A stretch of DNA of 64,000 bases from Photobacterium profundum SS9 (GTDB taxonomy: Bacteria > Pseudomonadota > Gammaproteobacteria > Enterobacterales > Vibrionaceae). A model generated the notes under the pieces. It was given only the letters and a program-made list of their open reading frames with translations, was not told where the DNA came from and searched no databases. The translations under genes and the position numbers were made by a program. Where the stretch lies: NCBI RefSeq assembly GCF_000196255.1, contig NC_006370.1, positions 1,270,187 through 1,334,186 on the forward strand, given 5' to 3'. Below, piece by piece: positions 21,640 through 33,028 of the stretch (positions within the stretch are counted from its first letter, which is position 1; each line of letters opens with the position of its first letter).

Positions 21640-23910
21640 ATGCTAAATAAAGAACTAGAAGCTAGCTTGAATGGTGCATTTGCACGAGCAAGAGAAAAAC
21701 GTCATGAGTTTATGACTGTTGAGCATTTGCTTTTGGCTTTACTTGAGAATGCAGCTGCTCAGGAAGCTCTGCTTGCGTGTCGCGCAAATCTCGATGTATT
21801 GCGTAAAGAGCTCGACTCATTTATCGAGCAAACAACTCCTCTCATTCCTGCTGATGATGAGAGCCGCGAAACACAACCTACACTGAGCTTTCAGCGTGTA
21901 CTTCAACGTGCCGTCTTTCATGTGCAATCTTCAGGTCGTAGTGAAGTAACGGGTGCTAACGTTCTTGTCGCTATTTTTAGTGAACAAGAATCCCATGCGG
22001 CATACCTTCTCAAGAAGAGTGATATTAGTCGTCTTGATGTGGTTAACTTTATTTCTCATGGCACTGTGAAAGACAGTGACAATGATGATTTAAATGGTCC
22101 TGAAGTTGGCAGTGAAGAACCAAGAGCTGAACAATCGTCTGAAGACAAGCTAGAGAATTTTGCAACGAACCTTAATCAGTTAGCCCGTGCTGGTGGTATT
22201 GATCCGCTTATCGGTCGTGACAGTGAGCTTGAGCGTACCGTTCAGGTGCTTTGTCGCCGAAGAAAGAATAACCCTTTACTGGTGGGTGAAGCTGGTGTGG
22301 GTAAAACCGCGATTGCTGAAGGGTTGGCATGGCGTATTGTTGAAGGTCAGGTGCCTGATATTATTCAAAACTGTGTGATTTATTCTTTAGATATCGGTTC
22401 TTTGCTTGCAGGTACTAAATATCGTGGTGATTTCGAAAAACGTTTCAAAGGTATTTTGAAGCAGCTTGAGAAAGAAGATCATGCTGTATTGTTCATTGAT
22501 GAGATTCACACCATTATTGGTGCGGGTGCCGCATCTGGTGGACAAGTCGATGCTGCGAACCTTATCAAGCCATTGCTGAGCAATGGTAAGTTACGTTGTA
22601 TGGGGTCAACGACGTATCAGGAATACAACAATATTTTTGAGAAGGAACGTGCATTATCACGTCGTTTCCAAAAAATTGATGTCATTGAGCCTTCGCTTGA
22701 TGATACGACGAAGATTTTGATGGGACTGAAGCCTAAGTATGAAGCGCACCACGAAGTTCGTTTTACCAATAAAGCGATTCGTGCAGCGGTAGAGCTATCA
22801 GCGAAATACATTAATGAGCGTCATCTGCCTGATAAGGCCATCGATGTTATTGATGAAGCGGGTGCTCGTTGTCGTTTAGCACCAGCAAGCCGTCGCAAGA
22901 AAACCGTTAATGTGAGCGATATTGAATCGATGATTGCCAAAATGGCACGTATTCCAGAGAAATCTGTGTCTTCAAGTGATCGTGATGTACTTCAGAAGCT
23001 AGACGGCAAACTGAAGATGCTAGTATTCGGTCAAGATGATGCAATTGATGTACTGACAGAAGCGATCAAACTGAGCCGTGCAGGGTTGGGTGCAGAAAAT
23101 AAACCTGTTGGTTCTTTCTTGTTTGCTGGTCCTACTGGTGTGGGTAAAACAGAGGTCACTGTTCAGTTGGCACGTACCTTGGGTATCGAACTTCTCCGTT
23201 TTGATATGTCAGAGTACATGGAGCGCCATACTGTGAGCCGCTTGATCGGTGCGCCTCCTGGTTATGTGGGTTATGACCAAGGTGGTCTGTTAACCGATGC
23301 GGTAATCAAACAGCCACACTCAGTGGTATTGTTAGATGAAATTGAAAAAGCGCACCCAGATGTCTTTAATTTGCTTCTGCAGATTATGGATAACGGTACG
23401 CTAACAGATAACAATGGCCGTAAGGCTGATTTCCGTAATGTTATTTTTGTTATGACAACCAATGCGGGCGTAGCAGAAACGGTACGAAAGTCGATTGGCT
23501 TGATTCAGCAAGATCATAGTCATGATGCAATGTCGGAAATTAAGCGTATATTCACACCTGAATTCCGTAACCGTTTAGACAGTATCATTTGGTTTAATCA
23601 TCTTGAAAAAGATGTTATCCATCAAGTGGTTGATAAGTTCATCGTTGAGTTGCAAGCACAACTTGATGCGAAGGGCGTATCAATGGAAGTGTCTGATAAG
23701 GCACGTATTTGGTTAGCTGAAAAAGGCTACGATAAATCGATGGGTGCGCGTCCGATGGCGCGTTTGATCCAAGACCGTTTGAAAAAACCATTAGCGAATG
23801 AATTATTGTTTGGCTGTTTAGTTAACGGTGGTTCGGTACGTGTTGATTACATTAACAATGAATTGGATTTCCAATACAACAGCAACAATGAATTGGAAGC
23901 TGCACACTAA
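21640..23910 (+). CDS. clpA: ATP-dependent Clp protease ATP-binding subunit ClpA
   Basis: 756 residues (E. coli 758). A hexameric AAA+ unfoldase that feeds ClpP. An N-domain (1-145) precedes an acidic linker. The first AAA module has GEAGVGKT (about 214) and LFIDEIHTI; the second has GPTGVGKT (about 494) and [13 protein letters not shown]. The IGL loop that docks on ClpP is present in RKSIGLIQQ (about 617). GGGGAGGTG precedes the ATG. Confidence 0.98.
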   Translation: MLNKELEASLNGAFARAREKRHEFMTVEHLLLALLENAAAQEALLACRANLDVLRKELDSFIEQTTPLIPADDESRETQPTLSFQRVLQRAVFHVQSSGRSEVTGANVLVAIFSEQESHAAYLLKKSDISRLDVVNFISHGTVKDSDNDDLNGPEVGSEEPRAEQSSEDKLENFATNLNQLARAGGIDPLIGRDSELERTVQVLCRRRKNNPLLVGEAGVGKTAIAEGLAWRIVEGQVPDIIQNCVIYSLDIGSLLAGTKYRGDFEKRFKGILKQLEKEDHAVLFIDEIHTIIGAGAASGGQVDAANLIKPLLSNGKLRCMGSTTYQEYNNIFEKERALSRRFQKIDVIEPSLDDTTKILMGLKPKYEAHHEVRFTNKAIRAAVELSAKYINERHLPDKAIDVIDEAGARCRLAPASRRKKTVNVSDIESMIAKMARIPEKSVSSSDRDVLQKLDGKLKMLVFGQDDAIDVLTEAIKLSRAGLGAENKPVGSFLFAGPTGVGKTEVTVQLARTLGIELLRFDMSEYMERHTVSRLIGAPPGYVGYDQGGLLTDAVIKQPHSVVLLDEIEKAHPDVFNLLLQIMDNGTLTDNNGRKADFRNVIFVMTTNAGVAETVRKSIGLIQQDHSHDAMSEIKRIFTPEFRNRLDSIIWFNHLEKDVIHQVVDKFIVELQAQLDAKGVSMEVSDKARIWLAEKGYDKSMGARPMARLIQDRLKKPLANELLFGCLVNGGSVRVDYINNELDFQYNSNNELEAAH

Positions 23911-23935
23911 TCCATTACTGAGTTAGCATTAAATA

Positions 23936-23961
23936 AAAACCGCCCTTGAGGCGGTTTTTTT
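23936..23961 (+). terminator. Terminator of clpA
   Basis: AAAACCGCC-CTTGA-GGCGGTTTT followed by TTT, 26 bp past the clpA stop. No tRNA gene follows, whereas E. coli has serW here. Confidence 0.9.
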
Positions 23962-24017
23962 ATCTGAATGAGATACCGTAAAGTGTTGAAAAAGCAATAG
24001 AGTCTAATATTCAGATA

Positions 24018-24050
24018 AAATAAAACCTAGCACTTGGCTAGGTTTTATTT
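24018..24050 (-). terminator. Terminator of infA
   Basis: A perfect 14-bp stem AAATAAAACCTAGC/GCTAGGTTTTATTT around a 5-nt loop. Read on the minus strand, the 3' arm and following bases are U-rich. It lies 23 bp past the infA stop. Confidence 0.8.
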
Positions 24051-24072
24051 GCAGTCTAATCTTGGTGAAAGA

Positions 24073-24300
<228 letters not shown>

Positions 24301-24510
24301 TTAGGCTACCTGCCATTCTTCTGATCGGGCAAGATAATGCCTTGAAACTGTTTGAGTGTAAAGTTTAGGACGCAATTCTACCCTTGCCAGTACACTTTGT
24401 CAGCTTTTGTTGCGGTCTAAAGTCGCTTTTATCTGTTTTTTGCCAAAATACATTCATTTGTAAGTGGTGAATTGTTTTAATTTTCATCCAGCTGTTTGTA
24501 TGGTGAACAG

Positions 24511-25200
24511 TTATTGCCAGTCGCCCAGTATTAGCTTCTGGTGTGGTTGGAATCTGACTTTGTAATTCATCGCTTTACAGTCATCAATTTGATAACCCGG
24601 ATAAAGCCATTTTCGACCTGTCTGCTGACTATATTGAATTTGATAAAGCACGCACAGAGTACCTAAAGATAACGTGGAATCGGGTTCAAAAAAGCTATAT
24701 ACAGCACTTAGGGCGTTTTCAAATACGTCGGTGACAGCGATGGCAATAAGCTTATCATCATCGTAGACATGCAAAAACAAAGTATCCATCCACTCTGCGG
24801 TGCAAAATTCAAAGAATTGCTCTTTATTCGCAGGATACATTGAACCTGTAGAATGGCGTAAACGGATATATCTTTCATACAGTGGAAACCACTCTTCATC
24901 GAGTTTAGCTTTAAACTCCCAGCGGAATTTTTTCATTTGATTTAGCTGGCGCTTTTGGCTCTTAGAGGCGACAAAGTTAGGGCAATCGACACGCAGAGGG
25001 GTGCATGCGCTACAAAGTTCACACATTGGCTTATAGATAGCTCTGCCACTGCGACGATAGCCTGACGAGAGTAATATGTTATAGCCTACAGGTGATAGCC
25101 AATGTTCATCCATGACCACCCCGAGCTGCTCTTGCTCGTTAGGTAGGTAGTTACAGTCGGAGTTTGGTGTGAGGCCGATGCGTAAAGAAAGGTTATTCAT
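24511..25200 (-). CDS. bpt: Aspartate/glutamate leucyltransferase (Bpt/Ate family)
   Basis: 229 residues. It transfers leucine from Leu-tRNA to proteins with N-terminal Asp or Glu, making them ClpS substrates. The N-terminal Cys cluster PMCELCSACTPLRVDC (about 58-73) and YPGYQIDDCKAMNYK near the C-terminus are typical of the family. It begins 8 bp after the aat stop, forming aat-bpt. Older annotation calls such genes arginyl-tRNA-protein transferase; the Bpt subfamily in Vibrio uses leucine, and I infer the same here. Confidence 0.9.
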   Translation of the reverse strand: MNNLSLRIGLTPNSDCNYLPNEQEQLGVVMDEHWLSPVGYNILLSSGYRRSGRAIYKPMCELCSACTPLRVDCPNFVASKSQKRQLNQMKKFRWEFKAKLDEEWFPLYERYIRLRHSTGSMYPANKEQFFEFCTAEWMDTLFLHVYDDDKLIAIAVTDVFENALSAVYSFFEPDSTLSLGTLCVLYQIQYSQQTGRKWLYPGYQIDDCKAMNYKVRFQPHQKLILGDWQ

Positions 25201-25208
25201 AAATCTCT

Positions 25209-25922
25209 TTATTCAATGGGTATTTTGAGCGTTTGAGGAACAAAACTATTTGGTTTAATTATGGCAGCTCTTTGCTGATGAAGCTGTTGCATAAACGGTG
25301 CTCGTGGAATTTCTAGTGCGCCAAGTGACTCCAAATGATTGTTCATCACTTGGCAATCAATGAGGGTGCCACCTTGATTTGAAAAATGGCGGCAAAAAAA
25401 CCATAGCGCAATTTTTGATGCGTTATCGGCTAATGAAAACATTGATTCACCACAAAACACTGAACCGATTTGTAAACCATAAAATCCGCCAACGAGTTTA
25501 TCTTGATGCCAAACTTCTACCGAATGGCAATGTCCAAGATTGTGCATCGTTTGATAAGCTTGGATCATATCTTCGGTGATCCATGTTTCTTCAGGGCTTC
25601 GACAATTTGCACATTGGCGAATAACGTCATGACAGGCATTATTCAGTGTGATTTGATATCCTGATTTACGATAGAACTTTCGTAAGCTCTTACTGGGCTT
25701 AAATTCGTTAGGCAAAAAGATGGCTCGTGGGGCAGGGCTCCACCATAAAATAGGCTCACCATTAGAGTACCAAGGAAAAATACCTTGGCGGTAAGCCGCA
25801 AGCAAACGTGCAGGCTGAAGATCGCCTCCAAAAGCAAGTAAGCCATTGGGTTCATCAAGTGCGGTTTCAGGTTTCGGGAAAAGAGTATTTTCCGGATCAA
25901 GTTCCGGTAGGTAAATTGCCAT
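25209..25922 (-). CDS. aat: Leucyl/phenylalanyl-tRNA-protein transferase Aat
   Basis: 237 residues from ATG 25922; an upstream TTG at 25931 would add three residues and is less likely. It attaches Leu or Phe to proteins with N-terminal Lys or Arg. Family motifs include GLLAFGGDL, GIFPWYSNGEPILWWSP (about 50-66) and GGFYGLQIGSVFCGESMFS (about 145-163). The gene precedes bpt with an 8-bp gap; clpS and clpA lie 3-4 kb away, so the whole N-degron pathway is grouped. Confidence 0.95.
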   Translation of the reverse strand: MAIYLPELDPENTLFPKPETALDEPNGLLAFGGDLQPARLLAAYRQGIFPWYSNGEPILWWSPAPRAIFLPNEFKPSKSLRKFYRKSGYQITLNNACHDVIRQCANCRSPEETWITEDMIQAYQTMHNLGHCHSVEVWHQDKLVGGFYGLQIGSVFCGESMFSLADNASKIALWFFCRHFSNQGGTLIDCQVMNNHLESLGALEIPRAPFMQQLHQQRAAIIKPNSFVPQTLKIPIE

Positions 25923-26001
25923 AAAACTCAATTGTTCTCGTTAAATAGTCTTTAAAAGAATACTTTTTAGTTAAAAGTTAGCGTCAATGGAGAAATTATA
26001 T

Positions 26002-26460
26002 ATGAGAAAATTTTTATTGTTACTGTTAATGCTTCCTTTGATCATAACAGCGGCACCGTATAATCGAAATGAAGCGCGACCAGTAAATGACGTTGTTTTT
26101 GGCCAGATTGAATCTGTTCGTTATATCACCCAACAAGAAGTGATTAATTCACAACGAAACGGCTGGGAAACATTGTTAGGTGGTGTGGTGGGTGGCTTGA
26201 TTGGTAATCAATTTGGTGGTGGTACTGGTCGAGAAGTCGCTACCGCGGTAGGTGCTGTTGCGGGGGCCGGTATTGCTCATAATCGCCAGCAAGGACAAAC
26301 CGTTATTGAATATCGTTTAGTTGAAGTATTGATTAAAACCGATCAAGGTAAGCTCATTGATGTTATTCAAGATGTTGATCAAACCTCAGTGTTTAATCGA
26401 GGTGACAATGTACGTATTCTTTACTTCAATGATGGCGTAAGGGTTGATAAAGAATTTTAA
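26002..26460 (+). CDS. Glycine-zipper 2TM-domain envelope protein (SlyB/Pcp-like)
   Basis: 152 residues from ATG 26002, chosen because GGAGAAAT precedes it and the protein then starts with a signal peptide (MRKFLLLLLMLPLIITA). An upstream ATG at 25987 lacks a ribosome-binding site. No lipobox cysteine is present. Residues about 50-95 form a glycine zipper (GGVVGGLIGNQFGGGTGREV, then AVGAVAGAGIAHN). The C-terminal part resembles the SlyB-like beta domain (YRLVEVLIKTDQGK). Probably outer-membrane associated. Divergent from aat. The exact role is unknown. Confidence 0.8.
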   Translation: MRKFLLLLLMLPLIITAAPYNRNEARPVNDVVFGQIESVRYITQQEVINSQRNGWETLLGGVVGGLIGNQFGGGTGREVATAVGAVAGAGIAHNRQQGQTVIEYRLVEVLIKTDQGKLIDVIQDVDQTSVFNRGDNVRILYFNDGVRVDKEF

Positions 26461-26461
26461 C

Positions 26462-26477
26462 TAGTGGAATTGGTATA
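26462..26477 (+). repeat. Solo end of a dispersed repeat (copy C type)
   Basis: TAGTGGAATTGGTATA matches the right terminal repeat of the element at 57572-57838 in 15 of 16 bases. No other part of the element is nearby; it looks like a remnant. Confidence 0.5.
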
Positions 26478-26510
26478 AGTAACTGTGATTTCATTTCTTC
26501 AACATGAAAA

Positions 26511-26546
26511 ACAAACAAGGCGAGGGATATTCCTCGCCTTTTGTTT
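26511..26546. terminator. Bidirectional terminator between the glycine-zipper gene and cydC
   Basis: AAGGCGAGG-GATATT-CCTCGCCTT is flanked by A-rich sequence on the left and TTGTTT on the right, so it can serve both converging genes. Confidence 0.8.
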
Positions 26547-26580
26547 ATCTCGGTATTGAAGTTACCAATCTATGGTCAAG

Positions 26581-28302
26581 CTAGATACGGTTACACAATT
26601 CAGTGTATCGACCACCCGCGGCGATCAGCTCTTGGTGTTGACCGCGTTCGATGATTTCACCTTCATCCATTAAGCAAATATGATCCATTTGTTCTAGACC
26701 GACTAAGCGGTGGGTAATGAATAAGACGGTTTTATCTTTCGCATGCTCTAGTAACAGGCTTAGAATCTGTTGTTCGGTACGGCGATCAAGACCTTCTGTT
26801 GGTTCATCCAGTAGAAGGATAGGGGCGTTATGAAGCAGTGCCCGTGCAATCCCTAAGCGACGGCGTTCACCACCAGAGATCTGGCGACCACCTTCACCTA
26901 ACCAAGTATCTAATCCTTTATCTTCAAGCAAGGTTTCTAGCCCAACACGTACGAGTGATGCTTTGAACTCTTCATCTGTGCCTTCAGGTTTCGCCAAAAC
27001 AAGGTTTTCACGTAATGAGCCGTTAAACACATCAACACGCTGGCTAACGACGGTAATCGCTGTACGAAGCGACGTTTCATGCCATGACGGTAAAGCAACG
27101 CCATCAATGCTGATTTGCCCTTGCTGTGGATCCCAATTACGGGTAATTAGCTGAAGCAAGGTTGATTTACCGCAACCAGTACGCCCAAGCAATGCCAGCT
27201 TTTCACCTTTTTTAAGCTTGATAGAAACATTACTGACAACAGGCTGTTCACTATCGTGATAGGTGTAACTGATATTATCAATACTGATATCACCGTGAAC
27301 GACAGCTTGATGCCCGTTAGGATCAAATTGTGTATCAGGCGTTGCTTCAATAATTTCATTCAAACGGCGTGCCGATGTCAACGTTTGCCCCAAGTATTGA
27401 AAAGCACCCGCGACAGGCATCATCATTTCAAAGCTTGCCATTGTCGCGAATGCAACCATTGCAATGAAAGGATCAGGCATTGCTCCGCCCACGCCATCTG
27501 CGGAAATCCACAGAATGAGCACGAGTGTCCACCCTGTCGCTGCCATCAGTATTGCATTAGCGAATCCTGTTAGGCTTGCCATTTTGCGTTGTGCAGCGAG
27601 TAATTTTTCTTGCTCGCTTTCTGCCTCTTTACGGTAACGGTCTTCTGCATTGAACAGAAGTAACTCGGCATGGCCTTGCAACCAGTCAAGCAGCTTCACT
27701 CGGTAATTGGCTTTGGCATAAGTCAGTTCTTCACCGTTAGACTTTCCTAAGCGGTAAAAAATAACGGGTAGCGCTAGCATGAGCGATAAAAGAACGGCAC
27801 CCAGCGTTAAACCAATAGTTAAGTCAAACCAAGCAAGAAAGCCGGTTACAGCTAATAACCCTATAACACCAATAACAAGAGGGCTAACAAGACGCAGATA
27901 GACATGATCCATTGCGTCAACATCAGCCACAAGGCGGTTGAGCAAATCAGCATCACGCAGATTCGTCTGACGACCAGGAATTAATGGCGTTAGTTTTTTA
28001 AAAAAGAATAAACGTAGATCGGCAAGCAGTTTGAAGGTTGCATCATGACTAACAACTCTTTCCCCCCAGCGACCAGCGGTTCTTGCCATCGAGAAGCCAC
28101 GAACACCGGCTCCGGGTAACATATAATTAAATGTTTGTCGGGCAATGGTTAAGCCAGCAACAGCAGATGCAGAGATAAACCAACCCGATAAGGTGAGAAG
28201 GCTAAGCCCTGCAAGTAAAGTCAGTAAGCCGAGTATCATACCTACAGTTAAGCCAAACCAGTGCTTACGGTAAAGCTTTAGGTAAGGGACTAAATCACGC
28301 AT
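26581..28302 (-). CDS. cydC: Heterodimeric ABC transporter subunit CydC
   Basis: 573 residues from ATG 28302; the longer open frame (to 28395) runs into cydD and starts with unrelated residues. CydDC is an inner-membrane ABC transporter needed for assembly of cytochrome bd, reported to move glutathione/cysteine and, in newer structural work, haem. The membrane domain covers 1-310. The nucleotide domain has GRTGCGKST (Walker A), ISGGERRRLGIARA (signature) and ILLLDEPTEGLD (Walker B). It overlaps the cydD stop by 8 bp, implying translational coupling. Confidence 0.96.
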   Translation of the reverse strand: MRDLVPYLKLYRKHWFGLTVGMILGLLTLLAGLSLLTLSGWFISASAVAGLTIARQTFNYMLPGAGVRGFSMARTAGRWGERVVSHDATFKLLADLRLFFFKKLTPLIPGRQTNLRDADLLNRLVADVDAMDHVYLRLVSPLVIGVIGLLAVTGFLAWFDLTIGLTLGAVLLSLMLALPVIFYRLGKSNGEELTYAKANYRVKLLDWLQGHAELLLFNAEDRYRKEAESEQEKLLAAQRKMASLTGFANAILMAATGWTLVLILWISADGVGGAMPDPFIAMVAFATMASFEMMMPVAGAFQYLGQTLTSARRLNEIIEATPDTQFDPNGHQAVVHGDISIDNISYTYHDSEQPVVSNVSIKLKKGEKLALLGRTGCGKSTLLQLITRNWDPQQGQISIDGVALPSWHETSLRTAITVVSQRVDVFNGSLRENLVLAKPEGTDEEFKASLVRVGLETLLEDKGLDTWLGEGGRQISGGERRRLGIARALLHNAPILLLDEPTEGLDRRTEQQILSLLLEHAKDKTVLFITHRLVGLEQMDHICLMDEGEIIERGQHQELIAAGGRYTELCNRI

Positions 28303-30067
28303 CGAGATCCCTCTTATCAGTATGTGCCAACATGTCAGCGAGAAGGCCTTCATGACTAATTTGATCGAAATGACCATTTTGAACCAGCTTGCCATTGTCT
28401 AAGACAAGTACACGGTCGATAGCTGATAGTTGATCTAAACGGTGACTGACCATCAACGTTGTTTGACCCTTAACGGCTTGCGCCAAGCTATCAAGTACCA
28501 ACTTTTCACTGTTTGCATCAAGGCTTGCAGTGGGTTCATCCAGTAACCAAAAAGAACCGTTTTGTAGCATGGCACGTGCAACCGCTAATCGCTGAGCCTG
28601 GCCAACCGATAACCCACCAGAGCGATCACCCACACGATGCTGGTAGCCTTTTTCTAGCCGGTCAATAAACTCACTCGCATAAGCTTGTTTCGCCACTTGA
28701 GCAATATGTTGTTCAGTTGCTAATGGGTTACCTAGCGTAATGTTGTCGTGAATTGTGCCGTGAACCAATAAAGGATTCTGCCCAACCCAGCTAATCGCTT
28801 GACGCCATTGGCTGTGATCCAATTCATTCAGTTCAATGCCATTAATTTTCAAACTACCACGATAAGGTAAGAAACCGAGTAGGGCGTTCAATAGGCTAGT
28901 TTTGCCTGCGCCACTAGGGCCGACAAGCGCAACTTGTTCTTGTGAATGAATAGAAAAACTGAGTGGGCCTGCTAAGATTTTTCCTTCCGGACTGAGCACC
29001 TCTAAGTCAGTAGCATGCAGCTCTATCGTTTCAGGTGACGGTAAGTTTGTATCGCCCGTGGTCATCTCATCTGCTTCTGCATTTAGGAATTCAACTATCG
29101 ATTCTGCCGCGCCGATAGCTTGAGCTTTAGCATGGTAGAACGTACCTAAATCACGCAGAGGTTGATAAAACTCGGGAGCAAGTACCAAGATAAATAAGCC
29201 AGTGAATAAGCTAATCGGGATACCGTAATGTCCGAAGTTTAATTCGCCAATGAAAGCAAAACCAAAATACACCGCAACAATAGCCACTGAAATAGCAGAG
29301 AAGAACTCTAAAACCGCAGAGGATAAGAAGGCAAGGCGCAACACTTCCATTGTGCGTTTGCGTAACACGGTTGATGCAGCATGCAGGTTTTCAGCTTCCG
29401 CTTCTGCACGATTAAATAAACGTAATGTTGATAAGCCTTGTAAACGGTCGTAAAAGTGCCCAGAAAGACGCTGGAGCGCTTTAAAGTTACGACGGTTAGC
29501 ATCAGCAGCACCTAAGCCAACAAGCGCCATGAAGATAGGTACAAGCGGTGCTGTAATTAAAAAGATTAACCCTGCAGCCCAATTGAGAGGGAAAACCGTG
29601 ACTAAAATAATAACGGGGACTAAAACTGCAATCGACATCTGAGGCAGGTAGCGAGCAAAGAAATCTTGCATCTCTTCTACTTGCTCAAGCACAAGGCTTG
29701 CCCAGACACCCGCAGGTTTCCCTTTGATATAGGCCGGGCCTAAATTATGGAGGCGATCCAGTATAAGTTGACGAATGTGCAAGCGAATTTGTTCGCCACA
29801 GCGGTATCCTGTTATTTCACGCCCCCAACTACATGCAGCACGAAAGGCAACTACAACGATCAAACCAATAAACTGATTAATAAGCTCAGATTTGTCGGTA
29901 TGTTCCATGATCAGTTCATGAAGAATATTCGCAAGAAGTGCTGCTTGTCCGACGAGCAGTAATCCAGAAAGGAAACCCAGCCCAATAGTGAGCATTAACC
30001 AGCGTTTTGCCAGTTTGCTTTGTTCTTTTAACCATTTGGTTAAATTTTTCTGTATTTGTTTATCCAT
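28295..30067 (-). CDS. cydD: Heterodimeric ABC transporter subunit CydD
   Basis: 590 residues (E. coli 588). Six membrane segments in residues 20-320, then a nucleotide domain with GPSGAGKTS (about 376), the signature LSVGQAQRLAVARAM, where GGQ-type sequence is replaced by SVGQ, and FWLLDEPTASLD. Partner of CydC. Starts 99 bp after the trxB stop. The trxB-cydD-cydC order is conserved with E. coli. Confidence 0.96.
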   Translation of the reverse strand: MDKQIQKNLTKWLKEQSKLAKRWLMLTIGLGFLSGLLLVGQAALLANILHELIMEHTDKSELINQFIGLIVVVAFRAACSWGREITGYRCGEQIRLHIRQLILDRLHNLGPAYIKGKPAGVWASLVLEQVEEMQDFFARYLPQMSIAVLVPVIILVTVFPLNWAAGLIFLITAPLVPIFMALVGLGAADANRRNFKALQRLSGHFYDRLQGLSTLRLFNRAEAEAENLHAASTVLRKRTMEVLRLAFLSSAVLEFFSAISVAIVAVYFGFAFIGELNFGHYGIPISLFTGLFILVLAPEFYQPLRDLGTFYHAKAQAIGAAESIVEFLNAEADEMTTGDTNLPSPETIELHATDLEVLSPEGKILAGPLSFSIHSQEQVALVGPSGAGKTSLLNALLGFLPYRGSLKINGIELNELDHSQWRQAISWVGQNPLLVHGTIHDNITLGNPLATEQHIAQVAKQAYASEFIDRLEKGYQHRVGDRSGGLSVGQAQRLAVARAMLQNGSFWLLDEPTASLDANSEKLVLDSLAQAVKGQTTLMVSHRLDQLSAIDRVLVLDNGKLVQNGHFDQISHEGLLADMLAHTDKRDLDA

Positions 30068-30130
30068 ATAAAAGATATCGTTTTTAAATGGTGTACAGCG
30101 AATGCTGATGTTGAGCAGGCTGAAAGAATC

Positions 30131-30155
30131 TGGCCGCTGTTGAGTATAGCGGCCA
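30131..30155 (-). other. Hairpin in the trxB-cydD gap
   Basis: TGGCCGCT and AGCGGCCA form a perfect 8-bp stem with a 9-nt loop, 12 bp past the trxB stop. On the minus strand only AGATTCTTTC follows, so it could be a weak terminator or an attenuator before cydDC. Confidence 0.5.
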
Positions 30156-30166
30156 GGGTAAGATTA

Positions 30167-31267
<1,101 letters not shown>

Positions 31268-31296
31268 TTACAACTTATTCACGATAAAACAGAGTT

Positions 31297-31562
31297 TATA
31301 CCCAAGTTACCTCAAGATGCTCGTTGCAGCGAGAATTTGTTGGGCTCTAGGCAAGGCGCTTATTTATAGACCTAGTCGTTCTACGTTGAAAATAAGTAAC
31401 ACCGCATAGAGCCCAACAAAACTCGCCCTTCGGGAGTGATTCAGCGTATCTACTTCAGTGTCAAATGTGTTTGAAAGGGAATGCCATTCCTACACACATT
31501 TTCCTTGAATTAAATACGCTGAGATCACTCTGAATCCTGCATCTTGAGGTAGCTTGGGTATA
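31297..31562 (+). repeat. Structured 266-bp dispersed repeat, copy B
   Basis: The same length and orientation as copy A and about 92% identical. It starts TATACCCAAGTTACC and ends GGTAGCTTGGGTATA. Hairpin 1 pairs 31342-31349 with 31407-31414 and 31358-31365 with 31390-31397. Hairpin 2 pairs 31434-31449 with 31514-31530 and 31463-31470 with 31494-31501. Many differences from copy A are paired substitutions that keep these stems intact. Confidence 0.9.
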
Positions 31563-31646
31563 ACAACTTGTTTATTTATCAGTTGAACGAAATAAATAGC
31601 AGTTAAAGACAAAGTAGCGTGAAATGCGGAGGGAGGGTAGTGGGTA

Positions 31647-31680
31647 AAAATGGAAAATCAGTTAGCAAATTTTCCATTTT
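31647..31680 (-). terminator. Terminator of ald
   Basis: A perfect 12-bp stem AAAATGGAAAAT/ATTTTCCATTTT with a 10-nt loop. On the minus strand the 3' arm ends in a run of T and is followed by TA. It lies 70 bp past the ald stop. Confidence 0.6.
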
Positions 31681-31749
31681 ACAGCAGAAAGCTTAGACAA
31701 CTTTCTTCTCTATTATATCTGTTGCTTATATGACTATTTGTTTGAAAAA

Positions 31750-32871
31750 TCAGTGCATACTAATGGCTGTTACGGGATCGGTATAATGGAGATTGAACGT
31801 GTCTGCAATTTCTTTACTCGTGACTTTGCCATGCATAATATTCAGACCTTTCAAGAAACCTTCATCATCTTGAAGTGCTTTCTTGTATCCTTTGTTGGCA
31901 AGGTTGATGATATAAGGCAAGGTGGCATTGTTTAAAGCAAAAGTCGATGTTCGAGCAACAGCGCCCGGCATATTAGCAACACAGTAATGGACAATGTCAT
32001 CGATTATAAAGGTTGGATCAGCGTGTGTTGTAGGATGAGAGGTTTCAAAGCACCCCCCTTGATCAATCGCGACATCAACCAGCGCAGACCCTGGTTTCAT
32101 CATTTTAAGGTGAGCGGCAGTAATTAATTTTGGCGCTGCTGCACCAGGGATCAAAATAGCACCAATAATCAAATCGGCTTGTACAACTAACCTATCAATG
32201 GCTTCTTTTGTAGAATAAATGACTTTTGCTTTACCTTGAAATTCAGCATCTAATGCGCGTAACGTATCAATATTCTTATCGAGTATTGTCACGTCAGCTC
32301 TCATACCTACAGCCATTCGTGCTGCATTTGACCCTACAACACCGCCACCTAAAATAACGACTTTTGCAGGCTCGACCCCCGGAACACCACTTAATAGCAA
32401 CCCACGTCCACCGCGTGAGTTCTCTAATGTTTGGGCTCCAGCTTGAATAGACATGCGTCCAGCGACCTCCGACATTGGTGCTAGTAGTGGTAATGTACCC
32501 TTATTATCTGTTACGGTCTCATAAGCTATGCAGATAGCTTTACTTTTTATCAGGTCTTCTGTTTGTGGGAAATCTGGTGCGAGATGAAGGTAGGTGAATA
32601 AAATCTGTCCTTCGTGTAACATAGTTCTTTCTACTGCTTGAGGCTCTTTTACTTTAATAATCATCTCTGATCTGGTAAAAACTTCTTTAGCGTTAGAAAT
32701 AATGGAAGCTCCTGCAGCTTGATAGTCAGCATCTGTGAGACCAATACCAGCTCCAGCATTGGTTTCTATGACGACTTGGTGGCCGAACGAGATAAGTTCG
32801 CGAACGCTAGCTGGAATCAGACCAACACGGTACTCGTGATTTTTGATTTCTTTTGGTACACCAATGATCAT
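31750..32871 (-). CDS. ald: Alanine dehydrogenase
   Basis: 373 residues. NAD-dependent reversible deamination of L-alanine to pyruvate and ammonia. The N-terminus MIIGVPKEIKNHEYRVGLIP is the family signature with the pyruvate-binding Arg. The NAD motif GGGVVGSNAARMAVGMRADV (about 175-194) is intact. GGAGGTAACAGT precedes the ATG. It is divergent from lrp (157 bp between starts), an arrangement suggesting control by that regulator. Confidence 0.96.
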   Translation of the reverse strand: MIIGVPKEIKNHEYRVGLIPASVRELISFGHQVVIETNAGAGIGLTDADYQAAGASIISNAKEVFTRSEMIIKVKEPQAVERTMLHEGQILFTYLHLAPDFPQTEDLIKSKAICIAYETVTDNKGTLPLLAPMSEVAGRMSIQAGAQTLENSRGGRGLLLSGVPGVEPAKVVILGGGVVGSNAARMAVGMRADVTILDKNIDTLRALDAEFQGKAKVIYSTKEAIDRLVVQADLIIGAILIPGAAAPKLITAAHLKMMKPGSALVDVAIDQGGCFETSHPTTHADPTFIIDDIVHYCVANMPGAVARTSTFALNNATLPYIINLANKGYKKALQDDEGFLKGLNIMHGKVTSKEIADTFNLHYTDPVTAISMH

Positions 32872-33028
32872 ACTGTTACCTCCGTGGTCTACTAGTTTTT
32901 TTTGCTAGTGACGAGGTTAAAAATACGGATCTAAAGGCAGTATAGTTTGACTATAAGAGTATTTGATTCTAAATATTAGAAAGTTGTAGTATATTTTTTT
33001 GCAAGGAAGTAAGAAGGTGGAATGAACA

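Noticed and set aside
23911-24072. tRNA-Ser (serW) expected between clpA and infA by analogy with E. coli
   Set aside because: The 162 bp hold two terminators and no cloverleaf or TTCGA-type T-loop.
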